This document shows, one piece after another, positions 1-13,702 of a stretch of DNA of 55,658 nt. Each line of letters starts with the position of its first letter. The first letter of the stretch is position 1. The translations under genes were made by a program, and so were the position numbers. Source of the stretch: an uncultured SAR86 cluster bacterium (GTDB lineage: Bacteria; Pseudomonadota; Gammaproteobacteria; Magnimaribacterales; D2472); the NCBI GenBank assembly GCA_902623535.1, contig CACNUA010000006.1, forward strand, positions 1 to 55,658, given 5' to 3'. The notes under the pieces were generated by a model. That model saw only the letters and a list, made by a program, of their open reading frames with translations, had not been told where the DNA came from and did not search any database.

Positions 1-2
1 AT

Positions 3-455
3 ATTTTGCTCGAGGACTTTGAGGATGGCTCATTTGAACAGTGTCTTACGCAAAATAAAAGTTTATTCTCATCCGTTGTAGCAAAGTTAATTATTTTGAT
101 TATTTACAAAGCGCTCCCTTTGTCATTGCTCACTATTTTATTTGCAAGTGTAAATAATGTAGATACATTTATTTTTTTAGATCTATTTTTAATATCTTTT
201 TTTTGCCAAATATTATTTTTAAATATCTTTCTTTTTGGGAGTGCATTGGGTATTAATAAAGGTGGATTACTAGGACTTATAGTTGTCATGCCATTAGTTT
301 TTCCAGTAATCATTATTTTTGGACAATCAATGACTTTATTGCAAAACAATTCAAGTATAGATAGTTTTTTACTTCTTAGCCTAGGAATTTGTTTTCTTAT
401 TACTCCTATATTTTCTTATTTATCTTCGCTTATACTCAAAATGCATTTGGAATAG
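3..455 (+). CDS. ccmB: Heme exporter subunit CcmB, 5'-truncated by window edge
   Basis: This is the C-terminal part (about 150 residues) of CcmB, the membrane subunit of the CcmABCDE heme-handling ABC transporter for cytochrome c maturation. The reading frame is open to the first base of the window, so the real start lies upstream; CcmB is usually about 220 residues. The conserved EDGS-EQ motif sits at the beginning (ILEDFEDGSFEQ), and four strongly hydrophobic membrane segments follow. The identification rests on that motif plus the order ccmB-C-D-E-F-G-H that follows. The gene ends 26 bases before the preferred ccmC start. Confidence 0.85.
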   Translation: MLLEDFEDGSFEQCLTQNKSLFSSVVAKLIILIIYKALPLSLLTILFASVNNVDTFIFLDLFLISFFCQILFLNIFLFGSALGINKGGLLGLIVVMPLVFPVIIIFGQSMTLLQNNSSIDSFLLLSLGICFLITPIFSYLSSLILKMHLE

Positions 456-481
456 CAATTCAGGGCCTTATATATAGATTA

Positions 482-1213
482 GTGTCTAATAAAATTATAA
501 ATAGATTTGCATCTGCAAAAACCTATATCGAAACCTGTGATAAATACTTCCTATTTGTATTTATTCCTAGCGCTGTATTGATCATTACTGGTTGGTCTTG
601 GGGAATTTTTATTGCTCCTCCTGATGCTGTACAAGGAGATGCATATCGAATTATTTATCTACATGTACCGACCTCTATATATGCTCAACTTATATATTGG
701 ATAATGGCTGCTTGGTCAGCTATATACCTAATATGGAGAGTGAAACTGGCTGCATACTTGACAATATCTGCTGCGTACGTAGGCCTTTTAGTTACTTTTT
801 TAGCATTATTTTCTGGATCAATTTGGGGTATTCCAACCTGGGGTACTTGGTGGCAATGGGATGCAAGAATAACTTCGACTCTAATACTTTTTTTAATGTA
901 TTTGGGATTAATTGCATTACATGATTCGTTTAATAATCAAAATAAGGCTGATAACTTAATGTCTATTTTGACAATAGTAGGATGTGTAAATTTACCAATT
1001 ATAAAAAAATCTGTTGACTGGTGGTCAACCCTTCATCAACCAGCCTCAATAACTTTAACTGATAATCCGGCTATAGATCCTGCAATGTTGTATCCATTAA
1101 TACTTTGCATTGTTTCATTTGGTTTTGTATTAATATCTATGGGAGTTTTAGTAAGTAAAATTATTATTTTTAATAGAGAAAAAAATAGGAATTGGGTAAA
1201 GAACTATGGATGA
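482..1213 (+). CDS. ccmC: Heme transporter CcmC
   Basis: CcmC is an inner-membrane protein that loads heme onto CcmE. The tryptophan-rich signature WGTWWQWDAR lies at about residues 120-129. The flanking periplasmic histidines expected to ligate heme are near residue 61 (YLHVP) and 184 (STLHQP). There are six membrane segments. I chose GTG at 482, which gives 243 residues, the normal family length. An in-frame ATG at 389 would add 31 residues but overlap ccmB by 67 bases and lacks family similarity in the extra part. The gene overlaps ccmD at its 3' end. Confidence 0.9.
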   Translation: MSNKIINRFASAKTYIETCDKYFLFVFIPSAVLIITGWSWGIFIAPPDAVQGDAYRIIYLHVPTSIYAQLIYWIMAAWSAIYLIWRVKLAAYLTISAAYVGLLVTFLALFSGSIWGIPTWGTWWQWDARITSTLILFLMYLGLIALHDSFNNQNKADNLMSILTIVGCVNLPIIKKSVDWWSTLHQPASITLTDNPAIDPAMLYPLILCIVSFGFVLISMGVLVSKIIIFNREKNRNWVKNYG

Positions 1214-1322
1214 AATTCTTTTCATGAATGGTCATGGTATTTATGTCTGGGCTGTCTATTCAGTAGGCACCATATTGCTATCCGGGTCATTTATTTTTTT
1301 GTTTTATAAGCTTAGGAAATAG
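1206..1322 (+). CDS. ccmD: Heme exporter small subunit CcmD
   Basis: This 38-residue membrane protein begins MDEILFMNGHGIYVWAVY. The G-x-Y-V-W pattern followed by a single transmembrane helix and a basic tail (FYKLRK) is typical of CcmD, which holds CcmC and CcmE together and helps release holo-CcmE. The ATG lies 8 bases inside the end of ccmC. The gene sits exactly between ccmC and ccmE, as in the canonical operon. A second in-frame ATG at 1224 is possible. The gene is short enough to be missed by automatic calling. Confidence 0.85.
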   Translation: MDEILFMNGHGIYVWAVYSVGTILLSGSFIFLFYKLRK

Positions 1323-1330
1323 TTTTTCAA

Positions 1331-1729
1331 ATGCTTCCTCATCGAAAAAAGAGACTGCAGAATATTTTATTATTACTTGGCTCATCTTTTGTTGGTATTT
1401 TCCTGATATTAACTGCATTGAACTCACAACTAGATTTATTTTATTCACCTAGCGAATTAAACAAAAATAATCTTCCACAAGAAAGAATAAAACTTGGTGG
1501 AATGGTAAAAAAAGGGTCAATCAAGTATGAAGATACAAAAGTTTTATTTGTATTAACTGATTTCGAAGAAGATTTAGACATTGAATTTGATGGAATTCCT
1601 CCTGACCTCTTCAAAGAAGATAGTGGAGCAGTTATGTTAGGAAGTTTTGATGGTAACGGCGTATTTGTTGCCGAAGAAGTTTTTGCAAAGCATGATGAAA
1701 ATTACATGCCACCGGAACTAAGTAAATAA
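1331..1729 (+). CDS. ccmE: Cytochrome c maturation heme chaperone CcmE
   Basis: This 132-residue periplasmic heme chaperone is anchored by an N-terminal membrane helix (about residues 11-30) after a basic head. The HxxxY heme-binding motif is intact: His121 forms the covalent heme bond and Tyr125 is an axial ligand (KHDENYMPPEL). The OB-fold core (ERIKLGGMVKKGS) is recognisable. It starts 8 bases after ccmD and ends one base before the ccmF start, so translational coupling is likely. The short C-terminus after PPEL is slightly shorter than in many homologues. Confidence 0.95.
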   Translation: MLPHRKKRLQNILLLLGSSFVGIFLILTALNSQLDLFYSPSELNKNNLPQERIKLGGMVKKGSIKYEDTKVLFVLTDFEEDLDIEFDGIPPDLFKEDSGAVMLGSFDGNGVFVAEEVFAKHDENYMPPELSK

Positions 1730-1730
1730 A

Positions 1731-3620
1731 ATGATTCCTGAGATATCACATTTACTCACAATATTAGCAGCAGGTCTGTTTTTGTTTTCTTTCCTAGTAA
1801 TTCTAACCACCAACGGTTTAAGTGTTACCGATTCAATAATTAGGCTTTCATTAAACTGTTTCAACGCAGCAACGATTTTCTTGATTTCTGCATTTATTTT
1901 ATATATCTACTTGGCAGTTATGAATGATTTTTCTGTGAAATACATAGCAATGCATTCAAATTCAGATCTACCAATCTTTTACAAAATTTCATCGATTTGG
2001 AGTTCTCATGAAGGATCAATGTTTTTATGGATTTTGTTTCTTTCAATGTGGCTATGGCTATTCGTTAACAGACTAGATACTCAATCTAATCTATTTAGGT
2101 ATGTAATCTTTTTCTCTGCAATGGTTTTGTTATTCTTTTTGTTATTTTTGCTAGTAACCTCATCACCCTTTGAAAGAATATTGCCGCTTGCTCCAAGCAA
2201 TGGAGGAGACATAAACCCCGTTCTACAAGATCCTGCATTAGTGATCCATCCTCCAATGTTATATCTTGGGTATGTAGGCTTTGCTGTTCCATTTGTCTAT
2301 ATCTGTGCTTACTTAGCACATGGAGAATTTAGACAGGGATGGGAAACAATTATTCAAAAGTGGAGTCTCTATGCTTGGGCGTTCTTAACATTAGGAATAG
2401 GGCTTGGAAGTTGGTGGGCATATTATGAACTTGGTTGGGGAGGCTATTGGTTCTGGGATCCTGTTGAAAATGTCGCACTGATGCCATGGTTGGCAGCAAC
2501 AGCCTTTACTCACTCAATTCATGCATCCACTAAATCAGGCGTACTTAAATCCTGGACTCTTTTTTTGGGGCTTACAGTCTTTATTCTCAGTCTTTTTGGA
2601 GCATTCATTGTTAGATCTGGGATTATTGATAGCGTGCATTCATTTGCCAATGATCCTCAAAGAGGCTTAACTTTGTTATTAATCACTGGAGTAATATCAC
2701 TCATAAGCTTTGGTTTGTTTAGCTTCCGATCTACCAAGATTGTAAATTCAAGGCTTGTAGTATCAGGTTCGAAAGAATCATTTCTCTCATTGAACAATAT
2801 TTTAATGATTACAAGTATATTCTCAGTTTTCCTAGGAGTTATATATCCTTTAATTACACAATATTTTTATTCTACAAAAGTCAGTATCGGTCCGCCTTAC
2901 TACAATACAATCTTTGCACCATTGATCTTCATTGCAGCATGTTTCATAGCATTATCAGTTGAATCTAAATGGCAGCGTAAGTGGAAGCTCACAGAAACAC
3001 TTTCCAAATTAGGTATTCCAATACTAATATCATGTTTTTTAACTTTTATTGTTCAAAGTCTTCACCAATACAGTGTTAGCTTGATTCAAATGATCGGGCT
3101 TTTTTCAGGTATTTTTATAATTTCAATCTATTCATTCAAACTATTAATGAATTCATTAAATAGGGAATTTATTAACTGGTCGAGCGCAGTATCCCACTTA
3201 GGATTTGGCTTACTACTTTTTTCTATAGCTTGTAATTCTATTTTTAGTTATGAAAAAAACCTTAAATTAAATGTAAATGAGGAATATATCAGTGAGCAAC
3301 TTGAAATTAGTTTTGATGATTTGTCCTTAAAGGATGAATCAAATCATCAACGAATAATTGCTCAAATCAATATGAAGATCCACGACAAAACAATAAGTTT
3401 TTCTCCAGAAAAAAGAAAATATTTCACTAGGGGTCAAGTTACATCTGAAACAGATATTGAAGCCACATTTTTAAGAGATATTTATATCAACATTGGCGAA
3501 CAGCTCGATGATGGGAGCTGGACGTTTAGGGTCCAGTTTAACTATTTAATTAAATGGATTTGGTTTTCTGTATTACTAATGATTCTTGGAATACTAATAA
3601 GATCGAGGGCAATGGTATGA
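1731..3620 (+). CDS. ccmF: Heme lyase subunit CcmF
   Basis: This 629-residue polytopic membrane protein is the core of the cytochrome c heme lyase that moves heme from CcmE to the apocytochrome CXXCH motif. The WWD domain is at residues 237-253 (GGYWFWDPVENVALMPWL). Candidate heme-ligand histidines are His173 (VIHPPML) and His261 (FTHSIH). The length is close to the family norm of 630-660. The stop codon overlaps the ccmG start (ATGA at 3617-3620). Confidence 0.96.
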   Translation: MIPEISHLLTILAAGLFLFSFLVILTTNGLSVTDSIIRLSLNCFNAATIFLISAFILYIYLAVMNDFSVKYIAMHSNSDLPIFYKISSIWSSHEGSMFLWILFLSMWLWLFVNRLDTQSNLFRYVIFFSAMVLLFFLLFLLVTSSPFERILPLAPSNGGDINPVLQDPALVIHPPMLYLGYVGFAVPFVYICAYLAHGEFRQGWETIIQKWSLYAWAFLTLGIGLGSWWAYYELGWGGYWFWDPVENVALMPWLAATAFTHSIHASTKSGVLKSWTLFLGLTVFILSLFGAFIVRSGIIDSVHSFANDPQRGLTLLLITGVISLISFGLFSFRSTKIVNSRLVVSGSKESFLSLNNILMITSIFSVFLGVIYPLITQYFYSTKVSIGPPYYNTIFAPLIFIAACFIALSVESKWQRKWKLTETLSKLGIPILISCFLTFIVQSLHQYSVSLIQMIGLFSGIFIISIYSFKLLMNSLNREFINWSSAVSHLGFGLLLFSIACNSIFSYEKNLKLNVNEEYISEQLEISFDDLSLKDESNHQRIIAQINMKIHDKTISFSPEKRKYFTRGQVTSETDIEATFLRDIYINIGEQLDDGSWTFRVQFNYLIKWIWFSVLLMILGILIRSRAMV

Positions 3621-4117
3621 AATCCAAAATAAGATATATATTTCTATTAGTTCCAATCTCGATAATTGTTTTCTTTGCTTATGTAATTTCTGAAAGTCAA
3701 AATGAAGCAAGCCAACCATTAAATCTAGAGTTACCAGAATTTCAACTTCAAACGCTTGATGACAAAACTTTGAGTGAAGAAGATATTTCCACTGGCACTT
3801 ACCTTATAAATGTTTGGGCAAGTTGGTGCATTACCTGCAGAGTTGAGCACCCATTTCTGATTAATTTAAAAGATAAAGGAGTTCCCATTATTGGTTTGAA
3901 TTATAAGGATAATAAAGATGATGCGATAAATTGGTTGAAAGATTTTAAAAGTCCATATGAAATTTCATTACATGATTTTTATGGAACGTTTGCACTAGAT
4001 TTGGGTGTGACGGGTGCACCTGAAACTTATTTATTAAAAGATGGAATTATCGTAAGAAGACATATTGGTGAACTGAATATTGAAAAGTGGAGGCAAGATT
4101 TTGCAGAGTTTTTCTAA
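3617..4117 (+). CDS. ccmG: Thiol:disulfide interchange protein CcmG/DsbE
   Basis: This 166-residue membrane-anchored thioredoxin keeps apocytochrome cysteines reduced. It has an N-terminal signal anchor (residues 6-24), a WASWCITC active site with Cys71 and Cys74, and the cis-proline Pro135 in VTGAPETY. The usual active site is WCPTC; here the proline after the first cysteine is replaced by isoleucine. ATG at 3617 overlaps the ccmF stop in ATGA. A longer in-frame extension upstream lies inside ccmF and is not convincing. Confidence 0.93.
   Translation: MKSKIRYIFLLVPISIIVFFAYVISESQNEASQPLNLELPEFQLQTLDDKTLSEEDISTGTYLINVWASWCITCRVEHPFLINLKDKGVPIIGLNYKDNKDDAINWLKDFKSPYEISLHDFYGTFALDLGVTGAPETYLLKDGIIVRRHIGELNIEKWRQDFAEFF
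4089..4093 (+). promoter_or_regulatory. Shine-Dalgarno GGAGG fixing the ccmH start
   Basis: GGAGG lies inside the end of ccmG, 7 bases before TTG 4101. It decides between two in-frame TTG starts (4080 and 4101) for ccmH, which has no ATG near its N-terminus. Confidence 0.6.
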
Positions 4118-4484
4118 AAAATCTTTAATTGTTATATTTTTTTTATTTCATTTAGATTCGTTCGGTAATGACATTTATGAATTTAAAGACTCCTATCAAG
4201 AGCAAAGATTTTTCAGCTTAATCGATGAGATTCGGTGTCCAAAGTGCACCAGTGGAAGCCTTGCTAGTTCCGATGCACCGGTATCAAAAGATTTAAAAGA
4301 TAGAATCTATTTTATGATACTCGATGAAAAATCTGATCAAGAGATCAAAGATTTTGTTATTCAAAGGTATGGTAAGCAGTCTGACTACAATCCTTCATTT
4401 TCAGAGAATTTGTTTCTTTGGTTGATGCCATTAATATTTTTCATTTCCTTCATTATTTTTTTTGGCCTAAAAAAAAGGATTTAG
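4101..4484 (+). CDS. ccmH: Cytochrome c-type biogenesis protein CcmH
   Basis: This 127-residue protein has a cleavable signal (about residues 1-22), the redox motif Cys46-Pro-Lys-Cys49 in the conserved context of IRCPKC followed by SDAP-KDL, and a C-terminal membrane anchor (about residues 103-123) with a basic tail. CcmH reduces the apocytochrome CXXCH disulfide and partners CcmF and CcmI. The TTG start at 4101 is chosen because of a GGAGG ribosome-binding site 7 bases upstream. TTG at 4080 is the alternative. It overlaps ccmG by 17 bases. Confidence 0.92.
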   Translation: MQSFSKKSLIVIFFLFHLDSFGNDIYEFKDSYQEQRFFSLIDEIRCPKCTSGSLASSDAPVSKDLKDRIYFMILDEKSDQEIKDFVIQRYGKQSDYNPSFSENLFLWLMPLIFFISFIIFFGLKKRI

Positions 4485-4485
4485 A

Positions 4486-5277
4486 TTGCTGTATTTAGTA
4501 TTTGGAATCTCTCTTATACCCATACTTTTTTACTTGTTTTCAAGAGGAGTGAATCACAAGTCAGTGGTTTTATTATCTGCAAGTTTGATCTATGGATTTA
4601 TTTATTTTTCCTATTTCTCTAGCTATCAAATCATTGGATCTCACAGAGAGGTTAGTCTTATAAATTCAATCGATTCACAAATTTTTGAAAATACTGATGT
4701 TTCTTTCGAGGCGTTAGCTGAGGTTTCAAGGCTACAGAGTCGAGAATTGAGTTTTTTATATATAGCTAAAAAGGTAAATGAAGCAATTTCAAACAACTTA
4801 CTGATTTCAGCAGAAAGCTTATTAAAGTTCATAAATCAAAACTTTAAGGAAGAAGAGTTTCAAGTTGATACTTTTAATTTATTAGCAGACCTTAGAGATA
4901 CCAAATACCCGAAATATTCTGAGGCATCTGTTTTGATTGGCTTAAATTTAATAGATGAACCTAAATGTATAAATGGGACTATTAACACTCAAGTCTTTCT
5001 TAAAAAAGGACCCTTAGTGCCATTAGCTGTGTCCTCACATAGTTTAAGTGATATGAAAAACAATAATCTAATGCTGGATAAAACCAATGCTGTTGTTCGA
5101 GGATTTGACATACCATCAGCAGCACTTAATAAAGAAATTACTTCATTTATTGCAGAATTAAAATGTAATGATGGAATTTATTACTATGAATCAAATATTA
5201 ACTTTTCCAAGCCTATAGAAGCAGGACCATGGCAGGTAAATATTACTGATTCTGAATGGTCTAAAAGGGAACAATAG
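4486..5277 (+). CDS. ccmI: CcmI-like cytochrome c biogenesis protein
   Basis: This 263-residue protein begins with two membrane helices (about residues 2-18 and 26-47), as in CcmI, the apocytochrome chaperone of the heme lyase. The middle is helical. The C-terminal third carries a pattern typical of the CcmI periplasmic domain, with a VFLKKGPLVPLAV stretch and a GPWQV end. Sequence conservation is weak, and the call depends partly on its place one base after ccmH. Translation starts at TTG 4486, with an AAGGA-like site upstream. The TPR region is not obvious. Confidence 0.7.
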   Translation: MLYLVFGISLIPILFYLFSRGVNHKSVVLLSASLIYGFIYFSYFSSYQIIGSHREVSLINSIDSQIFENTDVSFEALAEVSRLQSRELSFLYIAKKVNEAISNNLLISAESLLKFINQNFKEEEFQVDTFNLLADLRDTKYPKYSEASVLIGLNLIDEPKCINGTINTQVFLKKGPLVPLAVSSHSLSDMKNNNLMLDKTNAVVRGFDIPSAALNKEITSFIAELKCNDGIYYYESNINFSKPIEAGPWQVNITDSEWSKREQ

Positions 5278-5293
5278 TTTAAAATAAGACTAC

Positions 5294-7476
5294 ATGCAGC
5301 TTAAACATCTTAAACTTGCTGGTTTTAAGAGTTTCGTTGATCCAACGAGGATATCCTTCCCCACAAATATGGTAGCCGTAGTAGGCCCTAACGGATGTGG
5401 TAAATCAAATATTATTGACGCGGTTAGATGGGTCCTTGGCGAGTTATCAGCTAAAAACCTTCGGGGCGAGTCAATGGCAGATGTAATTTTTAACGGTTCA
5501 GAATTAAGAAAAGCATCTGGTCAGTGCAGCATAGAATTACTCTTTGACAACTCAATGGGTAAATTGGGCGGCGAATATTCAAAATATAATGAAATATCTG
5601 TTAAAAGGGTAATGTCTAGAGATGGCCAATCAAGCTATTTTATTAATAAAGCGAAGGTTAGGCGTAAAGATGTTCAAGATATTTTCTTGGGAACAGGACT
5701 AGGACCAAATAGTTACGCAATAATAGAGCAAGGGATGGTCTCGAAGATCGTCTCAGCAAGACCTGAGGATTTGAGAATCTACATAGAGGAGGCTGCAGGT
5801 ATTTCCAAGTACAAAGAAAGACGCAAAGAAACCGAATCTAAGATTAAACGAACCAAAGAGAACATTTCAAGAGTAAAAGATATAAGAGATGAAATTAAGC
5901 GTTTAATTGGTCGATTAGAGAGACAGGCAAAGGCTGCAAAAAAATACAATGAATTGAGTTCTCAAGAAACAGACATAAAACTCAAAATCTCAATAATGAA
6001 TTCACTTTCAGCCAAGACCCAAAGAGATAAAATTAATTTAAGTCTCAGAGATTTAACTAGCAAGCTTAGGGTAGCTAACGGTGAAGTCTTAACAATTCAA
6101 TCGAAGATTGATCAGATTAAAACTGAGCATCAAGATACTCTTGCTGCTTATGATAAGGCTCAAAAATCCTTTTATGGAGTAGGTTCTGAGTTAGCTCGAT
6201 TAGAAGAAAGCTTGCAAAACCTTACCTTAGCAGAAGCTAATACTAAAACCGATATTACTAAAGCAAATCAGGCTTATGAAGATGCTATGAAAAAAGCTAC
6301 TGATTTTGAAGAATTGCCCCCAAAAGAGAAGGCTCTTCATATTCTTGATAAATTAATTTCTTCAATTAACAAAAGTGAATTGAAAGCGTTAGCTTTGCAG
6401 TTAAAAGAGATCCTCCATAAAGTCATGAATATTGCTTCAGAACAAACAAAGGACTTTGCTCAAGAATTCAAGCAAAGAATAGATGAGTTTGAATTAAAGC
6501 TTGATGAAATTTCCAAGAAGAAATCTGAAACTCAAGATCTGCTTACAAAACAAGTTGAGATGAAATCTTCATCTGAATCAGGGCTGTTAAAAATTAAGCA
6601 GGCTCAATCTAAAGTCACTGATGAGATAAATCATTTAGAAAATCAGAAGGGGTTACTCCAAATCGATGAAAAGAATTTAGAAGAAAAGATTAACCAAAAT
6701 AAACTTGATTTAAGGACTTTTGAAATAAATTTAGAAAACTCTTCAAAATTATTAGAAAAAAATAACATTAATATTGAGAATTTAGATCCCAACGACTATA
6801 ACAATTTTTCACTTGATGGCTTGGAAAGCGATCTAAATTCTGTACAAAATAAAATTACCTCTCTGGGAGCAATAAATTTGGCTGCTCCAGAAGAAATTAA
6901 ATCTGAATCAGAAAGAATGTCAGAGCTGGATCGCCAAATCAATGATCTTAATGAGGCGTTAGATAAATTGCAGATAGCTATTCAAAAAATTGATAATGAA
7001 TCAAGATCTAAATTTGAGTCAAGCTTTAAGGCAGTGAATGAAAAAATATCTGAAATCTTTCCTATACTCTTTGGTGGTGGGAAAGCTGAGCTAAGACTTT
7101 TAGAAGGCGACGCTCTTTCTAGTGGTATTGCTCTTATGGCAACACCTCCTGGCAAAAAGAATTCAAATATTTCTCAACTTTCTGGTGGCGAAAAAGCTTT
7201 AACAGCTCTTTCACTGGTCTTCGCTCTATTTAAACTTAATCCTGCACCGTTTTGCATGCTTGATGAGGTTGACGCTCCATTAGATGATCTAAATACTACC
7301 CGGTTTGTGAATATGGTTGAATCAATGTCACCTAAAGTCCAATTTATATTTATTACGCACAATAAGATCTCAATGGAAAAAAGTGATCATCTCATGGGGA
7401 TTACAATGCAAGAAGCAGGTGTTTCAAGAGTTGTATCCGTTGATGTAAGTGAAGCGCTTGAGCTTGCTGCCTCTTA

Positions 7477-7477
<1 letters not shown>
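5294..7477 (+). CDS. smc: SMC-family chromosome condensation ATPase, short form without recognisable hinge
   Basis: Both SMC head halves are complete. Walker A GPNGCGKSN is at residues 31-39, the signature LSGGEKALTAL at about 629-639, and Walker B CMLDEVDAPLDD at about 654-665. SMC condenses and segregates chromosomes with ScpA and ScpB, neither of which is in this window. The protein is only 727 residues, whereas bacterial SMC is usually 1150-1200. The hinge domain that normally joins the arms is not visible: the middle (about 335-400, starting ELPPKEKALHIL) is a short helical linker without the hinge glycines, and both coiled-coil arms are shortened. There is no Rad50-type CXXC hook either. 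The order smc-zipA-ligA is the usual gammaproteobacterial one. Confidence 0.9.
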
Positions 7478-10793
<3,316 letters not shown>

Positions 10794-10797
<4 letters not shown>

Positions 10798-13631
10798 CTT
10801 AGTTCTTTTTGATTCAATGAAAGGCTTTTGAAGTCAGATTCAAAGTCTTTACTTCCAATAACTGATTTAAATGATTTTGTTGTGAGATACTTCTCTGCAA
10901 CTTGATGTAAATCTTGCAATCGAGTGTTTAAGATTTTATTTCTATAATCCAGACGCATTTCATGATTAATTCCATTGAGGTTTTGATAAAAATCTGACTT
11001 GGCTTCACCCACAGGAGACAGAGGCTTATCCACACTTGAGATAACATTTAAAACTGCCTCATCAAGATGTTTCTTTTTTAAATTATGTTTTACCCAATCA
11101 ATGGATGATTGAAATTCGTGGAAGGTTTCACCACAGTTAGGATCTCTGTATGAGAAGAATTTAAAGACTCCTGAGCTTGCATCATGCATTGCACCCGCAC
11201 CATAAGCACCTCCTTTTTCACGGATAGCAGTATGTAAGTAACCATTCCTTAACGCAGCACCCAATAGAGACAGCTTCGGAGCATCATCATGCAAGAAATT
11301 CACCCCTTTGAAAGTTTCAGCACAATAATTAACTTGCGCAGGGATTATCCAAGCTGTTTCGTTTTTAAAAATTGGAACATTGGTTTGAGTATTTTGAAAG
11401 CTTGAATCAGTAACGAGACTCTCTGAAAGGGCATTTGCATCTGACAATACGGTTAATATATTGCTAGGATTCCTTTTAACTTTTTCATGTATATTTCTTA
11501 ATATTTCAACTACCTCATTACATCCTTTTTCAATACCATATTCATTAATAATTGATTTAATGCCCTGCAGCTTTTTGATTCCAAACATGGATGCATTAAG
11601 GGCAGCAAAGGAAGATATTCCACCTGCAGCATAATCCATAGCTAATCCATGACCATTTGAGTTTATTGCTTCTTCATTTCTTGCAATGCTGTATTGAATT
11701 AATTCTTGTATTCTTTTAGTTTCATCAAATCTTGCATGATTAATTGATTCAATGATGAGGTCCCTCATTTTTGATGCATTTTTTTCTAAAGATTTTGCTG
11801 AAATAATTAGGGATAATTTTTGCTCCCCTGTTAAGTGGTTTATATCAGGTTTAATCGAGGCTGATATGTTTCCAGTGATAAGAGATTGATACTCTTGAAT
11901 TTCATCATAGCCTTTATCGTTCAACCCTACGTTGGTCAAGAGATATGCATACAAAGAGGCTATACCAATTTCTTCTTCATTCAAATCTTCCAGTGAAAAA
12001 ATGTAGTCATGATAAATAATCCCATTCGTACCTGCTTTATAAAATTTTTTTTCGTTTAAAGTAGAGATTTCTGGAAATGATCTAGAGTCAGGAATGTCTT
12101 TTTTTTCTATTTTTGGCAATATTGATTCATCATCAACCTGATTTTGTCTATTGTTTAACCTAGATGAGAGTTCTATGATTTCTTTTTTACTTGATTCATC
12201 CAATTCTTGATTCTTTTGGGCAAGATAAGATTTGTAATATGTATTTTCTTTGTCATTAAATTCAGGATCTGCCTTGAGTTCAAATAATAGCCTATGCTTA
12301 TTATTAATAAGGCAGTCTTTAATTAATGTATCAATATAATCGCTGATATTAACTTTCTCTTTAAGTAGCTCAATATTTTTATTAATATCAAGCAAAGAAA
12401 TTGGATCTTCATCATGGATACAGCCTCCCATAGCACCGAGGATAAGTTGAAGACCATATGGCATTGTTCCACCAGATATCTCTCTTTGACTAATCTCAAG
12501 TTGATGGAGTGCCGCATCAATTTTTGATTGAGATATTCCTCCGCACAAAGCTGATTCCAAAGAGTCCATAACTAGCTTTTCAATATCTTTAGCTTTGTTT
12601 GGTAACACGCCCTCAAGTCCTACTGCAAAAACCAATTCTTTATTGCTTGGCTCCAGACCCATAATTGGTGAAATTGAAGAGCCAAGATTGGTTGTTTCAA
12701 GAGCATGACGTAGAGGAGAGGAGGAGTTATCGATAAGTAAACTGCTAAGAAAATATTTTTCTAACAAATTAAAAGAGTCATAACTCTTTCCCAGCAACCA
12801 ACTCACAACAACATGATTACTATCTTTTTTATCTTCAGTGGGTTGGTAATATTCAAAAGAATATTTTGGGCTTTCAAACTTTTTTGCAAGTGGGACACTT
12901 AATGCGCTTTCAAGCGGATCAAATTTACTCATTACATTTTCTTCTAAATATTCTTGTAGCTCTTTTACATTCATGTCACCAAAAGAATAAAACGATGCAT
13001 TTGTCGGGTGATAATGACTTTGATGAAAATTGACTAGATCATTATGTGTTAAATTTAATATGTCTTTTGGCTCACCACCGCTATTGAATTGATATGTAGT
13101 TTCAGGAAAAAGATGCTTTGTCATCCCATGCCACAATTGCGAACTCGGAGCACTCATTGCTCCTTTCATTTCATTAAAGACTACCCCTTTTATTTCTAAT
13201 TCATTATTTTCATTAAACTCTAGTCGATGACCCTCTTGAAAAAAATCCAGCTCATCAAGGTTTGGGAAGAAGGCCGCATCTGTGTAAACTTTTAAAAGAT
13301 TTTCAAAGTCTTTGGAGTTTTGAGTTGCAAAAGGATAGGCCGTCCAGTCACTTGAGGTAAATGCATTCATGAATGTGTTAATTGACCGACGGAGCATCAT
13401 AAAAAAGGGATCTCGAACGGGGTAACGTTTCGACCCACATAAAGCTGTATGTTCCAAGATATGAGCAATTCCAGTTGAGTCCTCAGGAACAGTTTTAAAT
13501 GCAACCATAAATACTTTCTCAGAGTTTTCTGATTCAAGATGAAGATGCTTGGTTTTGAATTTTGAGTGTTGATATAGATTTGCATTAAGATTTAGCAAAT
13601 CCACCTTCTTAGTATCTATAAGTTCAAACAT
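10794..13631 (-). CDS. PreP-like M16C zinc metallopeptidase
   Basis: This 945-residue protein carries the inverted zinc motif HxxEH (His57, Glu60 catalytic, His61) with the distal ligand Glu154 in NEMKGAMS. The adjacent ALCGSKRYPVRDPFF stretch is characteristic of the presequence-protease/falcilysin branch (M16C), and the two-half clam-shell architecture fits the length. These enzymes degrade peptides of up to about 65 residues, such as cleaved signal or targeting peptides. No signal peptide is seen, so it is probably cytoplasmic. It is divergently transcribed from the lipoprotein gene at 13703 across a 71-base promoter region. Confidence 0.9.
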
Positions 13632-13644
13632 ATTAATTATTTAT

Positions 13645-13673
13645 TTAGAAAAATTTGAGTAAACCATTATAAT
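13645..13673 (+). promoter_or_regulatory. Candidate promoter for the lipoprotein gene at 13703
   Basis: A perfect TATAAT lies at 13668-13673, with a weak -35 (TTAGAA, 13645-13650) 17 bases upstream. Transcription would begin near 13680, giving an untranslated leader of about 23 bases. The opposite strand of the same gap must serve the M16 peptidase gene. Confidence 0.45.
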
Positions 13674-13702
13674 AAAAAATAGTTAATCTTTTAATTTAAA
13701 TT

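Noticed and set aside
389-481. Upstream in-frame ATG extension of ccmC
   Set aside because: It would overlap ccmB by 67 bases, and the extra residues are the +1 frame reading of the last ccmB helix.
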